Source: JTS-RE37 sp041744575 (GTDB lineage Bacteria > Bacteroidota > Bacteroidia > Flavobacteriales > Flavobacteriaceae). Taken from it: a stretch of 64,000 nt of DNA. The DNA lies in NCBI GenBank assembly GCA_041744575.1, contig JBGTKP010000046.1, forward strand, positions 1 through 64,000, in the 5' to 3' direction. This document shows positions 27,789-34,498 of the stretch, in pieces (position 1 is the stretch's first letter; each line of letters opens with the position of its first letter). A model generated the notes under the pieces. That model did no database searches. It saw only the letters and a list, made by a program, of their open reading frames with translations, and was not told where the DNA came from. The position numbers and the translations under genes are program-made.

Positions 27789-28181
27789 ATGATTTGGATT
27801 GTATTGATCATAGCAGTTGTTGGTTTTATTATGTACAACTTTTTTCGTGATAGAGACCAAATGTTAAAACGTCAAGTAGATATGCAAGGTGGGATAGCAA
27901 AAAAATATGAATATCTAGTTGATAAATTAACCCAAGTACCAAGTGCAAAAGTGAGTAAGGTTACCCGGGACCAAATACTTATCCGAGTTGAAGGGCAAAC
28001 TACATCCACAAACTTTATTATAACGGAAACTTTTAATAAGACCGAAATTGAATGGGTTGGACAAATGGCAATGTTGGGAACTCACAAACATAAATGGACA
28101 TATCCACATAATTATCCACAAGAAAGAATGATTGATGAAATCGGAGAATATATGGCATGGAAATCAAATCAACTGTTTTAA
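27789..28181 (+). CDS. Hypothetical protein with one N-terminal membrane helix, element cargo
   Basis: 130 residues. MIWIVLIIAVVGFIMYNFF is a clear membrane helix followed by a charged stretch (RDRDQMLKRQ), so the rest (about 110 residues, KVSKVTRDQILIRVEGQTTSTNFIITETF...) faces the cytoplasm by the positive-inside rule. The C-terminal part looks like a small alpha/beta domain ending MIDEIGEYMAWKSNQLF. No family is recognised. Paired with the upstream soluble gene (4-bp gap). A soluble-plus-membrane-anchored pair in an integrative island resembles sensor/effector pairs of abortive systems, but this is only an analogy. Confidence 0.75.
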   Translation: MIWIVLIIAVVGFIMYNFFRDRDQMLKRQVDMQGGIAKKYEYLVDKLTQVPSAKVSKVTRDQILIRVEGQTTSTNFIITETFNKTEIEWVGQMAMLGTHKHKWTYPHNYPQERMIDEIGEYMAWKSNQLF

Positions 28182-28450
28182 TCCCCTAGTCAAGAAGGTA
28201 AAATATGGCTGGGGAAATCTTCATGATACTAGTGACAGTTCACCCTTTACACATGCAAAAACATGACAATAACTGGCTCTTTCGTTTTTATTAAACTTCA
28301 ATTTCATAATTATGTATATCGTAGGAATTCTTATACAATAATTTTATGTGCTTCTACAGAGAAAGTTTAATTTAATACTGTCGCGTTGGATATTCGTAAA
28401 TACACATTTTTGTTAATAACAATGATCTTAAGTGTAATCCAAACTATGCA

Positions 28451-30472
28451 ATGAAAAGAATCGATCTTCACACACATACAATTTCCACAGTAAGTGATAG
28501 TGATTTTGAATTCGAGCTATCTAAAATGATAGAGTACACTAGCCAGTTGGAGGTTGACGCATTAGCAATTACCAATCATAATATATTTGATTTTGAACAA
28601 TATTTAGAAATAAAAAATAATTTATCAATAACTGTTTTTCCTGGTATTGAAATTGATTTAGAAGGGGGGCATCTACTTCTTATTACAGATACAGATGAAT
28701 ATGAAGTTTCCGACTTCAATGAAAGATGCAAAAAGGTTTCGAACTTAATTAAAACGAACCGGGGAGGTATTACATTTCAGCAATTTACGGCAATTTTTCC
28801 TGATCTGTTTAAATATTTACTAATACCACATATTGACAAAAAGCCCAATATAAAGCAGGAATTAATTGATGCGTTAAAATCCCATATTACTTCCGGCGAG
28901 GTCGCAAGTGTATCAAAATTCAAGCGTGCGCTTAAGGATAAACATGGACTTATTCCTGTTCTATTTAGTGATGTTAGATTTAAGTCCCAATTAAAAATAT
29001 TTCCAATAAGACAAACATATATTGACCTTAATGAAATTTCTCTTAAGGGGATCAAATCGTGTTTATGCGACAGCAGTAAAATATCATTAACAAGAGAAAG
29101 TGGTAATGAATTTTTTCAAGCTACAGCAGATGGGCTTTTGTTGTCAACCGGTCTCAACATAATACTTGGCGAAAGATCTTCAGGTAAGTCGGTTACTTTA
29201 AATAAAATAGCTGAAGCATCAGGAAATGCTAAATATATTAAGCAATTTTCCCTTTTGGACGGTGATGAACAAAGGTTTAATGAGACTAATAGTTCAAGGC
29301 TCAGTCTTATTCACCATAATTACCTAGATGAATTTAAGAAGGTAGTTGAAAAAATTATTCAAGTTGACCAAAAACAAAATCATATAAATATTGAAATTTA
29401 TTTGGACTCACTTAAAAAGTTTGCTTTCGAAAATGAAAAACAGGACTTGTATTCAAAGTGCATAATTTTTAGCGAGGATGTCTTTATCATAAATGATTTA
29501 ACCAATCTTGATAAGGTCATTAAGTCAGTTGAGACACTAATTAAGAATAACGAGTATCAAGATATTATTCAAAAGCATTTATCCGTAAACAGCTTAAAAA
29601 GACTGGCTATTGAATTAAATCAAAAAGCAATTGACTCGAAACTAGATAACAATAAAAAGATTTGGCTCAATTCTTTAATGAAGGACATAACACGTGAATT
29701 AAGAATAAAAACTACAGGGGCAGTTATTGAGGAGATAGATTTATATAAAATAGCTCTTGACGAGATAAAAATTAGTCGATTTAATCGAGTTGTTTCTCTT
29801 CTCAAGGATGAAAGAAAAATACATAAAGAAGATTTGGGTAAGTTTTCAATCGTGACCTCAACCAAAGTGATCGAAGGAGCAATTGATTTGCAGAAGATAG
29901 GTCGTGATAAAAAGACATATAGTACCGCATTTAAGCAATATCATATTTCCTCTTATAAGTACTTATTAAAACTTCGTGAACTTGAAGTTGAAGACGCCAG
30001 CTTATTTAAATTTTTTATCAAGATTGAATCTCTAACCCTTAATCAAGATGGTTTCGTTATATCGGGAGGTGAACGTTCTGAGTTTAACCTGATTCATGAG
30101 ATTCAAGATGCTACAAAATATGACTTATTATTAATAGATGAACCCGAATCATCATTTGATAATAATTTCTTGAATCGCGAAATAAATTCAATGATCAAGC
30201 ACATTTCAACATTAATGCCTGTTGTTGTAGTTACTCATAATAGCACAGTCGGGGCATCTATCAAGCCTAATTATTTGGCCATTACCGAAAAGAGAATTGA
30301 GAATAAGGAATTTGTTTATCGTATTTATTCGGGTTATCCGTCAGATATGGAGCTGATATCAACTGACGGTAGGAAAATTAAAAATTATGATACATTACTA
30401 CATTGTTTAGAAGCTGGGTTAGAAGCATATAACTTTAGAAAAGAAAAAGCTTATGACATACTTAAAAATTGA
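28451..30472 (+). CDS. PHP phosphoesterase domain fused to an ABC/SMC-like ATPase, candidate defence protein
   Basis: 673 residues. Residues 1-200 are a PHP domain: H7 and H9 (DLHTHT), H43 (TNHN), E67 (PGIEID), H74 (GGHLL), H127 (IPHID) and D174 (LFSDV) cover most of the metal-binding ligands. Residues 235-673 form an ATPase: Walker A GERSSGKS (240-247), an ABC-like signature SGGERSE (538-544), Walker B LLLIDEPESS (D563, E564) and a switch histidine in VTHNS (H596), separated by a helical, lysine/glutamate-rich middle as in RecF/SMC-like proteins. PHP domains hydrolyse phosphoesters, including DNA ends. I recall related proteins annotated as TrlF-type PHP ATPases. It overlaps the next gene by 20 bp. 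Confidence 0.88.
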   Translation: MKRIDLHTHTISTVSDSDFEFELSKMIEYTSQLEVDALAITNHNIFDFEQYLEIKNNLSITVFPGIEIDLEGGHLLLITDTDEYEVSDFNERCKKVSNLIKTNRGGITFQQFTAIFPDLFKYLLIPHIDKKPNIKQELIDALKSHITSGEVASVSKFKRALKDKHGLIPVLFSDVRFKSQLKIFPIRQTYIDLNEISLKGIKSCLCDSSKISLTRESGNEFFQATADGLLLSTGLNIILGERSSGKSVTLNKIAEASGNAKYIKQFSLLDGDEQRFNETNSSRLSLIHHNYLDEFKKVVEKIIQVDQKQNHINIEIYLDSLKKFAFENEKQDLYSKCIIFSEDVFIINDLTNLDKVIKSVETLIKNNEYQDIIQKHLSVNSLKRLAIELNQKAIDSKLDNNKKIWLNSLMKDITRELRIKTTGAVIEEIDLYKIALDEIKISRFNRVVSLLKDERKIHKEDLGKFSIVTSTKVIEGAIDLQKIGRDKKTYSTAFKQYHISSYKYLLKLRELEVEDASLFKFFIKIESLTLNQDGFVISGGERSEFNLIHEIQDATKYDLLLIDEPESSFDNNFLNREINSMIKHISTLMPVVVVTHNSTVGASIKPNYLAITEKRIENKEFVYRIYSGYPSDMELISTDGRKIKNYDTLLHCLEAGLEAYNFRKEKAYDILKN

Positions 30473-30806
30473 AAACAACAAAGGACTCTATCGTACGGAT
30501 GCATCAATAGAAGAGTGGACTGAAATTGATAAAATAGGTAAAAACGATCTCCTTAAACTTTTGGACATTGCTACAACTGAAGATTTTTCTATGGCTGAAT
30601 ACAAATATGAGTTGCTTCAAAACCCTGCCCATAATATCATATACAAAAACATTTATGGCAAATTCACTGAACTTTTGAGTAACAAAACCAGATTTCAAGA
30701 TAGCGTAAATGCAATGTATAAATCGGCGATTGACAAATACACAATAGAATTAGACGAAGTAAAGGAAAATGAGAAAGTTAAAGAAAATGAAAATCCTAGT
30801 GTATAG
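30453..30806 (+). CDS. Small partner protein of the PHP-ATPase
   Basis: 117 residues, start overlapping the end of the PHP-ATPase gene by 20 bp, which indicates translational coupling. The N-terminus MTYLKIENNKGLYR looks like a short beta hairpin; then helices (KNDLLKLLDIATTEDFSMAEYKYELL, AHNIIYKNIYGKFTELL), ending in a charged tail rich in K and E. No enzymatic motif or membrane segment. I recall small proteins of this general form next to PHP-ATPase genes, but cannot name the family. It could be a regulatory subunit, a nucleic-acid adaptor or an antitoxin-like inhibitor of the large protein. Confidence 0.8.
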   Translation: MTYLKIENNKGLYRTDASIEEWTEIDKIGKNDLLKLLDIATTEDFSMAEYKYELLQNPAHNIIYKNIYGKFTELLSNKTRFQDSVNAMYKSAIDKYTIELDEVKENEKVKENENPSV

Positions 30807-30907
30807 GGCACTTTAGTATTAGTAGTGATATTAATTATTTTGTTCATAACTCTTTTCTAGAAGCACCGAAAAAAGTTGTCTTTCTCGTCGAAAAAAACTA
30901 ACTTTCT

Positions 30908-30973
30908 CCTAACTCCTCTCTACAAGGTGAAAAACATTCGAATTGCAGATGCACCTTGTAGAGAGGAGTTAGG
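30908..30973. repeat. Perfect 22-bp inverted repeat with 22-nt spacer
   Basis: Arm 30908-30929 begins CCTAACTCCTCTCTAC and ends AAGGTG; its exact reverse complement is 30952-30973. The 22-nt spacer (30930-30951) has no obvious structure. If transcribed it would give a 22-bp hairpin only 11 bp before the next, terminator-type hairpin. A palindromic arm length this large is not expected by chance. It could be a stable RNA, a transcript-end protector, a binding site or a remnant of a miniature element. Confidence 0.92.
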
Positions 30974-30984
30974 TAAAACTGTTA

Positions 30985-31016
30985 CAAGAAAAGCCAGTTA
31001 AAACTGGCTTTTCTTG
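30985..31016. terminator. Strong, probably bidirectional terminator
   Basis: A perfect 15-bp stem (30985-30999 with 31002-31016) with a 2-base AA gap, core AAAAGCCAGTT / AACTGGCTTTT, followed by CTTTT. A and T runs on both sides make it usable from either strand. It ends the PHP cassette transcript and isolates the toxin pair. Confidence 0.88.
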
Positions 31017-31144
31017 CTTTTGGTAACATTTATTTTATTAGCTACAGAGGAAAATCGATGTTCGGTAATTTAATAATGTCAAACTACAGCAATGAATTTG
31101 ATGCTTTTACGTTAGATTGAAGAAGATATTTGTAACTTTACATC

Positions 31145-31432
31145 GTGAAAAGAAGGCAAAATATATCAAATATGTTTCCCGAACATCTTTTTTGGGACAT
31201 GGATATGAAAAGGCTTAATGCCGACAGGGATAAAAGTATTATTATCCCAAGGGCTTTGTTTGCCACTACTGCAGTGACTTTTATACACGATATTTCTCGT
31301 CTTGAAAATATTTATCATAAGAATGAAATTTTAAAGACATTGAGAAATACAAAAGAGCGTGTCAGTAATACTGTTTGCGAATTAGTGGCTAAAAGATACC
31401 ACACTAAATCTTTCGCTCGCTTCACTATATGA
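31145..31432 (+). CDS. DUF6922-like putative antitoxin of the AbiEii-type pair
   Basis: 95 residues. The HLFWDMDMKRLNADRDKSIIIPRAL segment (residues 13-37) matches the pattern I associate with DUF6922 proteins, which sit before nucleotidyltransferase toxins in Bacteroidota and are their presumed antitoxins. The start is GTG at 31145; an ATG at 31172 would remove the conserved N-terminus. The stop overlaps the next start as ATGA, so expression is tightly coupled. No DNA-binding motif stands out, though the first ten residues are basic (MKRRQ). Confidence 0.78.
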   Translation: MKRRQNISNMFPEHLFWDMDMKRLNADRDKSIIIPRALFATTAVTFIHDISRLENIYHKNEILKTLRNTKERVSNTVCELVAKRYHTKSFARFTI

Positions 31433-32196
31433 GTGCCGTTAGCCCTGCACTAACTAAAACCATTATAGAATTACAACGACTCGAAACCCTAGCAAGTTTT
31501 GCCTTGGGCGGTGGCACAAATCTGGCTTTACGATACAATCATCGACATTCAGTTGATATTGATCTTTTCACTAATGAAATTATCGGCCAAGCAGGCTTTC
31601 ACACAATTGCAGAAGAAGTAACGTGTCTTTATGGAGAAAATGTGAGAGGCCTTGATTATCCTTGTAAAATAGATAACCAGTACGTTTTTTTACGTTTTTT
31701 CGTCAATCAAAAAGATACGATCATAAAAGTTGAGGTATTACAAAATTTTCAGCGTTTAGATGAAATAGAAGTTATTGATGATATAAAACTTTTAACCACC
31801 AAAGATGTAGGAACTCTAAAATTGATGAGCGCAAGTAACAGGGCTTCCAAAAAGGATATTTACGATTTGGATTTCATTACTGATACTGTAATCTTATCTG
31901 AATTATTTTCAAATTTGAGATTAAAGGAGAAAAAATTTAAAGGTGAAAAATATCATACCATATTTGATTTGGATAAAGAGGTAAGCCCAAATGAAAACCC
32001 AGAGCTTTTAGTGGCCTTCGATCAACGAAAAGAAACTTCTGGCTCACGTCCTTTTCACTCTGAAGACTTAATAAATATAATTGAGGGAAACAAAACGTGG
32101 AGAGTAGCAAGAGATAGTTGGCTCCGAAAGGTAAGAGTATTATTCCGAGAATTAGGATTGGACTACCCTAAGCCAAAAGGATACGATTTGCCGTAA
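31429..32196 (+). CDS. AbiEii/AbiGii-type nucleotidyltransferase toxin
   Basis: 255 residues. The nucleotidyltransferase signature FALGGGTNLALRYNHRHSVDIDLF occupies roughly residues 24-47: GG followed by a D-x-D pair that binds metal and nucleotide. IKVEVL (about 102-107) may give the third carboxylate. Members such as AbiEii and MenT toxins add nucleotides to tRNA or bind GTP and arrest growth, giving phage abortive infection or element stabilisation. Coupled (4-bp overlap) to the upstream antitoxin. It is the last gene of the element, ending 122 bp before the right attachment site. Confidence 0.88.
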   Translation: MSAVSPALTKTIIELQRLETLASFALGGGTNLALRYNHRHSVDIDLFTNEIIGQAGFHTIAEEVTCLYGENVRGLDYPCKIDNQYVFLRFFVNQKDTIIKVEVLQNFQRLDEIEVIDDIKLLTTKDVGTLKLMSASNRASKKDIYDLDFITDTVILSELFSNLRLKEKKFKGEKYHTIFDLDKEVSPNENPELLVAFDQRKETSGSRPFHSEDLINIIEGNKTWRVARDSWLRKVRVLFRELGLDYPKPKGYDLP

Positions 32197-32318
32197 GATG
32201 GCGAAAAATGATTTAAATATGTTAAACTTTCGTTAAAACGGTGTCCCTTTCGGGGGCACCCAAATTTTGACTCCTTAAAAGTGCCTAAATAGAGGGCATT
32301 GTATCATTAATAATAAGA

Positions 32319-32332
32319 CCCTCTTTCTCCGC
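32319..32332 (+). repeat. Right attachment site (attR core)
   Basis: CCCTCTTTCTCCGC, identical to 25269-25282 in tRNA-Ser. It is followed by GATCAAATACAACC, the probable original sequence downstream of the tRNA. Confidence 0.9.
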
Positions 32333-32369
32333 GATCAAATACAACCGCTAAACAGCTGGAAACAGCAAA

Positions 32370-32406
32370 TTCCCATTAAGCTTGCTTGATTGGGAATTTT
32401 TGTTTT
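32370..32406 (+). terminator. Probable original terminator of tRNA-Ser, now displaced
   Basis: TTCCCATTAAGC and GCTTGATTGGGAA form a 12-bp stem (one G-U, one bulge) followed by TTTTTGTTTT. It lies 38 bp after the right attachment site, so before integration it would have ended the tRNA-Ser transcript. The stem is also the first boundary of the tandem repeat array. Confidence 0.6.
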
Positions 32407-33168
32407 CAGATGACAAGCTGCAGGCTTGGCGGTTGTATTTGCAGGACGTGGTAAGCGAGGGATCGCCGCAGGCAATCCCGGAGAAATCGGGATTCTTTTA
32501 AGTTGTCTATTCCAAATGTGTCTCAGTTCATTGATGCAATCCCATCAAGCTTGCTTGATTGGGAATTTTTGTTTTCAGATGACAAGCCGCAGGCTTGGCG
32601 GTTGTATTTGCAGGATGTGGTAAGCGAGGGATCGCCGCAGGCAATCCCGGGGAATTCGGGTCACGCACTGGAGGTAACGGCCATATCTGCGTTGAAAAGT
32701 GTACGGATTCGGAAGCCTGTCTGCCGAAGGAAGATCCGCGCGATCTGATTGGGAATTTTTGTTTTCAGATGACAAGCTGCAGGCTTGGCGGTTGTATTTG
32801 CAGGACGTGGTATGCGGGGGATCGCCGAAGGCAATCCCGGGGAAATCGGGATTCTTTTAGGTTGTCTATTTCAAATGTGTCTCAGTTCATCGATGCAATC
32901 CCATCAAGCTTGCTTGATTGGGAATTTTTGTTTTCAGATGACGAGCCGCAGGCTTGGCGGTTGTATTTGCAGGATGTGGTAAGCGAGGGATCGCCGAAGG
33001 CAATCCCGGGGAATTCGGGTCACGCACTGGAGGTTACGGCAATATATGCGTTGAAAAGTGTACGGATTCGGAAACCTGTCTGCCGAAGGAAGATCCGCGC
33101 GATCTGATTGGGAATTTTTGTTTTCAGATGACAAGCCGCAGGCTTGGCGGTTGTATTTGCAGGATGTG
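32387..33168. repeat. Compound tandem repeat, 2.2 copies of 359 bp
   Basis: The stretch TGATTGGGAATTTTTG begins at 32387, 32556, 32746, 32915 and 33105, giving alternating spacings of 169 and 190 bp. The real unit is thus 359 bp (32387-32745 and 32746-33104) plus a partial third ending near 33168. Each unit has two half-units sharing about 110 bp (to the CAATCCCGG segment) with different tails. Copies differ at scattered single bases. Open frames crossing the array are by-products of the repeat and carry no recognised domain. A 16-bp piece of the half-unit (32426-32441) also occurs inverted at 32336-32351 with one mismatch. The following ~100 bp to 33271 show nothing. Confidence 0.92.
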
Positions 33169-33271
33169 ATCCCCGGCAAAACAGAGCAACATAGACCGAT
33201 CAGCTTTGAACCGGTGGCTGGAACCGCTGATTTGAGATGAACGAGATTGTCCGCCAAAATTGCTGTTTCAC

Positions 33272-33594
33272 CTATTTCTTGTCGTACTTCCATTCCCACA
33301 CTTCCCCGTCTTCGGGATCCATAATTGTTCCCAGGAGCGAAAAGCCTTTCTTTTCAAGTATTTTGATCGAATAATTTTTTCCGGTAGGGTTCGAGCCGTA
33401 ATAATGATCGATTGATCCGTCTCTAGGGACAGTTCTACAAGCAGTTTGCAGACTATCGTACCCACTCCTTTCTTTCTGAACCGATAAAAAGTACCATAAG
33501 CTATTTCTATTTGTCCATTTACATGTTTTCCCTTGAAGACGGCGCCAGCGACCAATTGTTTTTCATCCGACACATGTGGTTTATTTAAGGTGGA
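33272..33594 (-). pseudogene. GNAT acetyltransferase remnant, truncated and frameshifted
   Basis: The minus strand encodes QLVAGAVFKGKHVNGQIEIAYGTF then RKKGVGTIVCKLL, typical of the acetyl-CoA-binding region of GNAT enzymes. Near 33374-33394 the frame must change to continue as NYSIKILEKKGFSLLGTI and end DPEDGEVWEWKYDKK (stop 33272), which is the expected GNAT C-terminus. The N-terminal half of the domain is missing, because an in-frame stop lies just upstream of 33594. The gene is therefore broken at two levels, next to the tandem repeat array. A single-base sequencing error could explain the frameshift but not the truncation. Confidence 0.75.
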
Positions 33595-33719
33595 TTGAAC
33601 CCGACTATTTTATAGAATTCCAATATCATTCCAATGTCCTTTCAATAAGGATTAATGGTAAAATGCTAGTTTTCTTCTATGGTTTCATTAATTGGAGGCA
33701 ACACCATATTATTGTAAAA

Positions 33720-34145
33720 TTAAGGATTACTGTGACCCGCTTTTGAGATCGCCTGCGCTTCAATTTCGACCAAAAAGCGCTCGTCAGCTAAGTTCGCAAC
33801 CCCAATAAGCGATAATGCCGGTAATCTGTCTTTGTGAAAAACCGCCAACATCCCATCTTTAATCACAGCGGCTTGTTCCTGCTTGTAATTCACTACATAT
33901 ATTACAAGCTTGACCACATCATCAACTTTTGCCCCCCCACTGGTTAGAGCTTTTTGCAAATTTGCGAATGCCTGGTGGGTTTGTTCCAGAAAACTGCCGT
34001 TATTGGTTAATTCCTTGTCCCGGCCAACACCCACCTGCCCCGAAATATAGACAAATTTTAAACCGTCATGCTCCACTGATATCACCTGCGTGAACATACC
34101 GCTCCAATCGGGTAAATTTTCCGGGTGTAAATATTTTTTCAACAT
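33720..34145 (-). CDS. RidA family protein (YjgF/YER057c/UK114)
   Basis: 141 residues from the ATG at 34145; the frame extends to 34208 but the family begins near MLKKYLHPENLPDWSGMFTQ. The segments VYISGQVGV, NLQKALTSGGAKVDDVVKLVIYV and LPALSLIGVANLADERFLVEIEA are typical. RidA deaminates reactive enamine/imine intermediates made by PLP enzymes. The arginine that binds the carboxylate in archetypal RidA (near the C-terminal E-I-E-A) is not seen in the usual position, so this may be a Rid subfamily with another role. No operon partner. Confidence 0.88.
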   Translation of the reverse strand: MLKKYLHPENLPDWSGMFTQVISVEHDGLKFVYISGQVGVGRDKELTNNGSFLEQTHQAFANLQKALTSGGAKVDDVVKLVIYVVNYKQEQAAVIKDGMLAVFHKDRLPALSLIGVANLADERFLVEIEAQAISKAGHSNP

Positions 34146-34498
34146 AGTGTTTTTGTAATTATCAAACGATCCTACGGCGTCGCCGGTTGTCATTATTTCG
34201 AACAGCACTCATAGCGTTCAACTTGTCACGCGTTAAAAACGGAGCGGTGGACTAATGTCTTGGTACCAATTTCTCTATTTGTATACCTGGTAAATATGCT
34301 AATAATTCTGTAAAAAAAATTGGAGATGATCTGAACAATTATTTTACAATAAAAACCATAAAGTCTTGTCCGGATTTTGTATAAAGTTCATTCCCCAATA
34401 GTTATCTAACCGACCAGAATATTTTATTCCGCCCGATCCATTCTGCAGCCATCGTCAGATTGTGTCTCCTTTTGTCTGTGCCTCCCCTTTTAAGTTTC
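34146..34498. other. Gene-free 350-bp spacer
   Basis: No coding frame, RNA gene or repeat was recognised; A/T-rich, presumably the promoter region of the RidA gene and the 3' flank of the amidohydrolase. Confidence 0.5.

Larger units (their letters stand above)
30807..31144. other. Gene-free 338-bp spacer between the PHP cassette and the toxin pair
   Basis: Contains the 22-bp perfect inverted repeat and the strong terminator listed separately. The remaining 130 bp before the GTG at 31145 are A/T-rich and should hold the toxin-antitoxin promoter; I see no exact TAnnTTTG with a partner box. Confidence 0.5.
25269..32332. mobile_element. Integrative element in tRNA-Ser(UGA), about 7.05 kb
   Basis: The bounds are the 14-bp direct repeats at 25269-25282 and 32319-32332. 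The contents are a tyrosine integrase, a repeat-rich non-coding stretch, two unknown small genes, a PHP-ATPase gene with a 117-aa partner, a long inverted repeat plus terminator, and an AbiEii-type toxin pair. From about 26.8 kb on the DNA is visibly richer in A/T than the flanks; the integrase itself is closer to the host. No conjugation, replication or phage structural gene is seen, so the element is either a satellite-like island mobilised by other elements or only self-integrating. All cargo genes read in the same direction as the integrase. Confidence 0.88.

Noticed and set aside
28451..30806. Reading the PHP-ATPase as histidinol phosphatase or DNA polymerase III PHP
   Set aside because: The ABC-type ATPase half, its coupled partner and element context do not fit either.
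30908..30973. Insertion-sequence terminal inverted repeats
   Set aside because: The arms are only 22 bp apart and enclose no transposase, so they cannot be ends of a normal insertion sequence.
32426..33240. Several 65-170 codon open frames across the tandem repeats
   Set aside because: They repeat with the DNA unit in several frames and carry no domain; by-products of the repeat, not genes.
26769..33240. CRISPR array
   Set aside because: The repeats are iteron-like (16 bp, no spacers) or 359-bp tandem units; no constant repeat with unique spacers and no cas genes.
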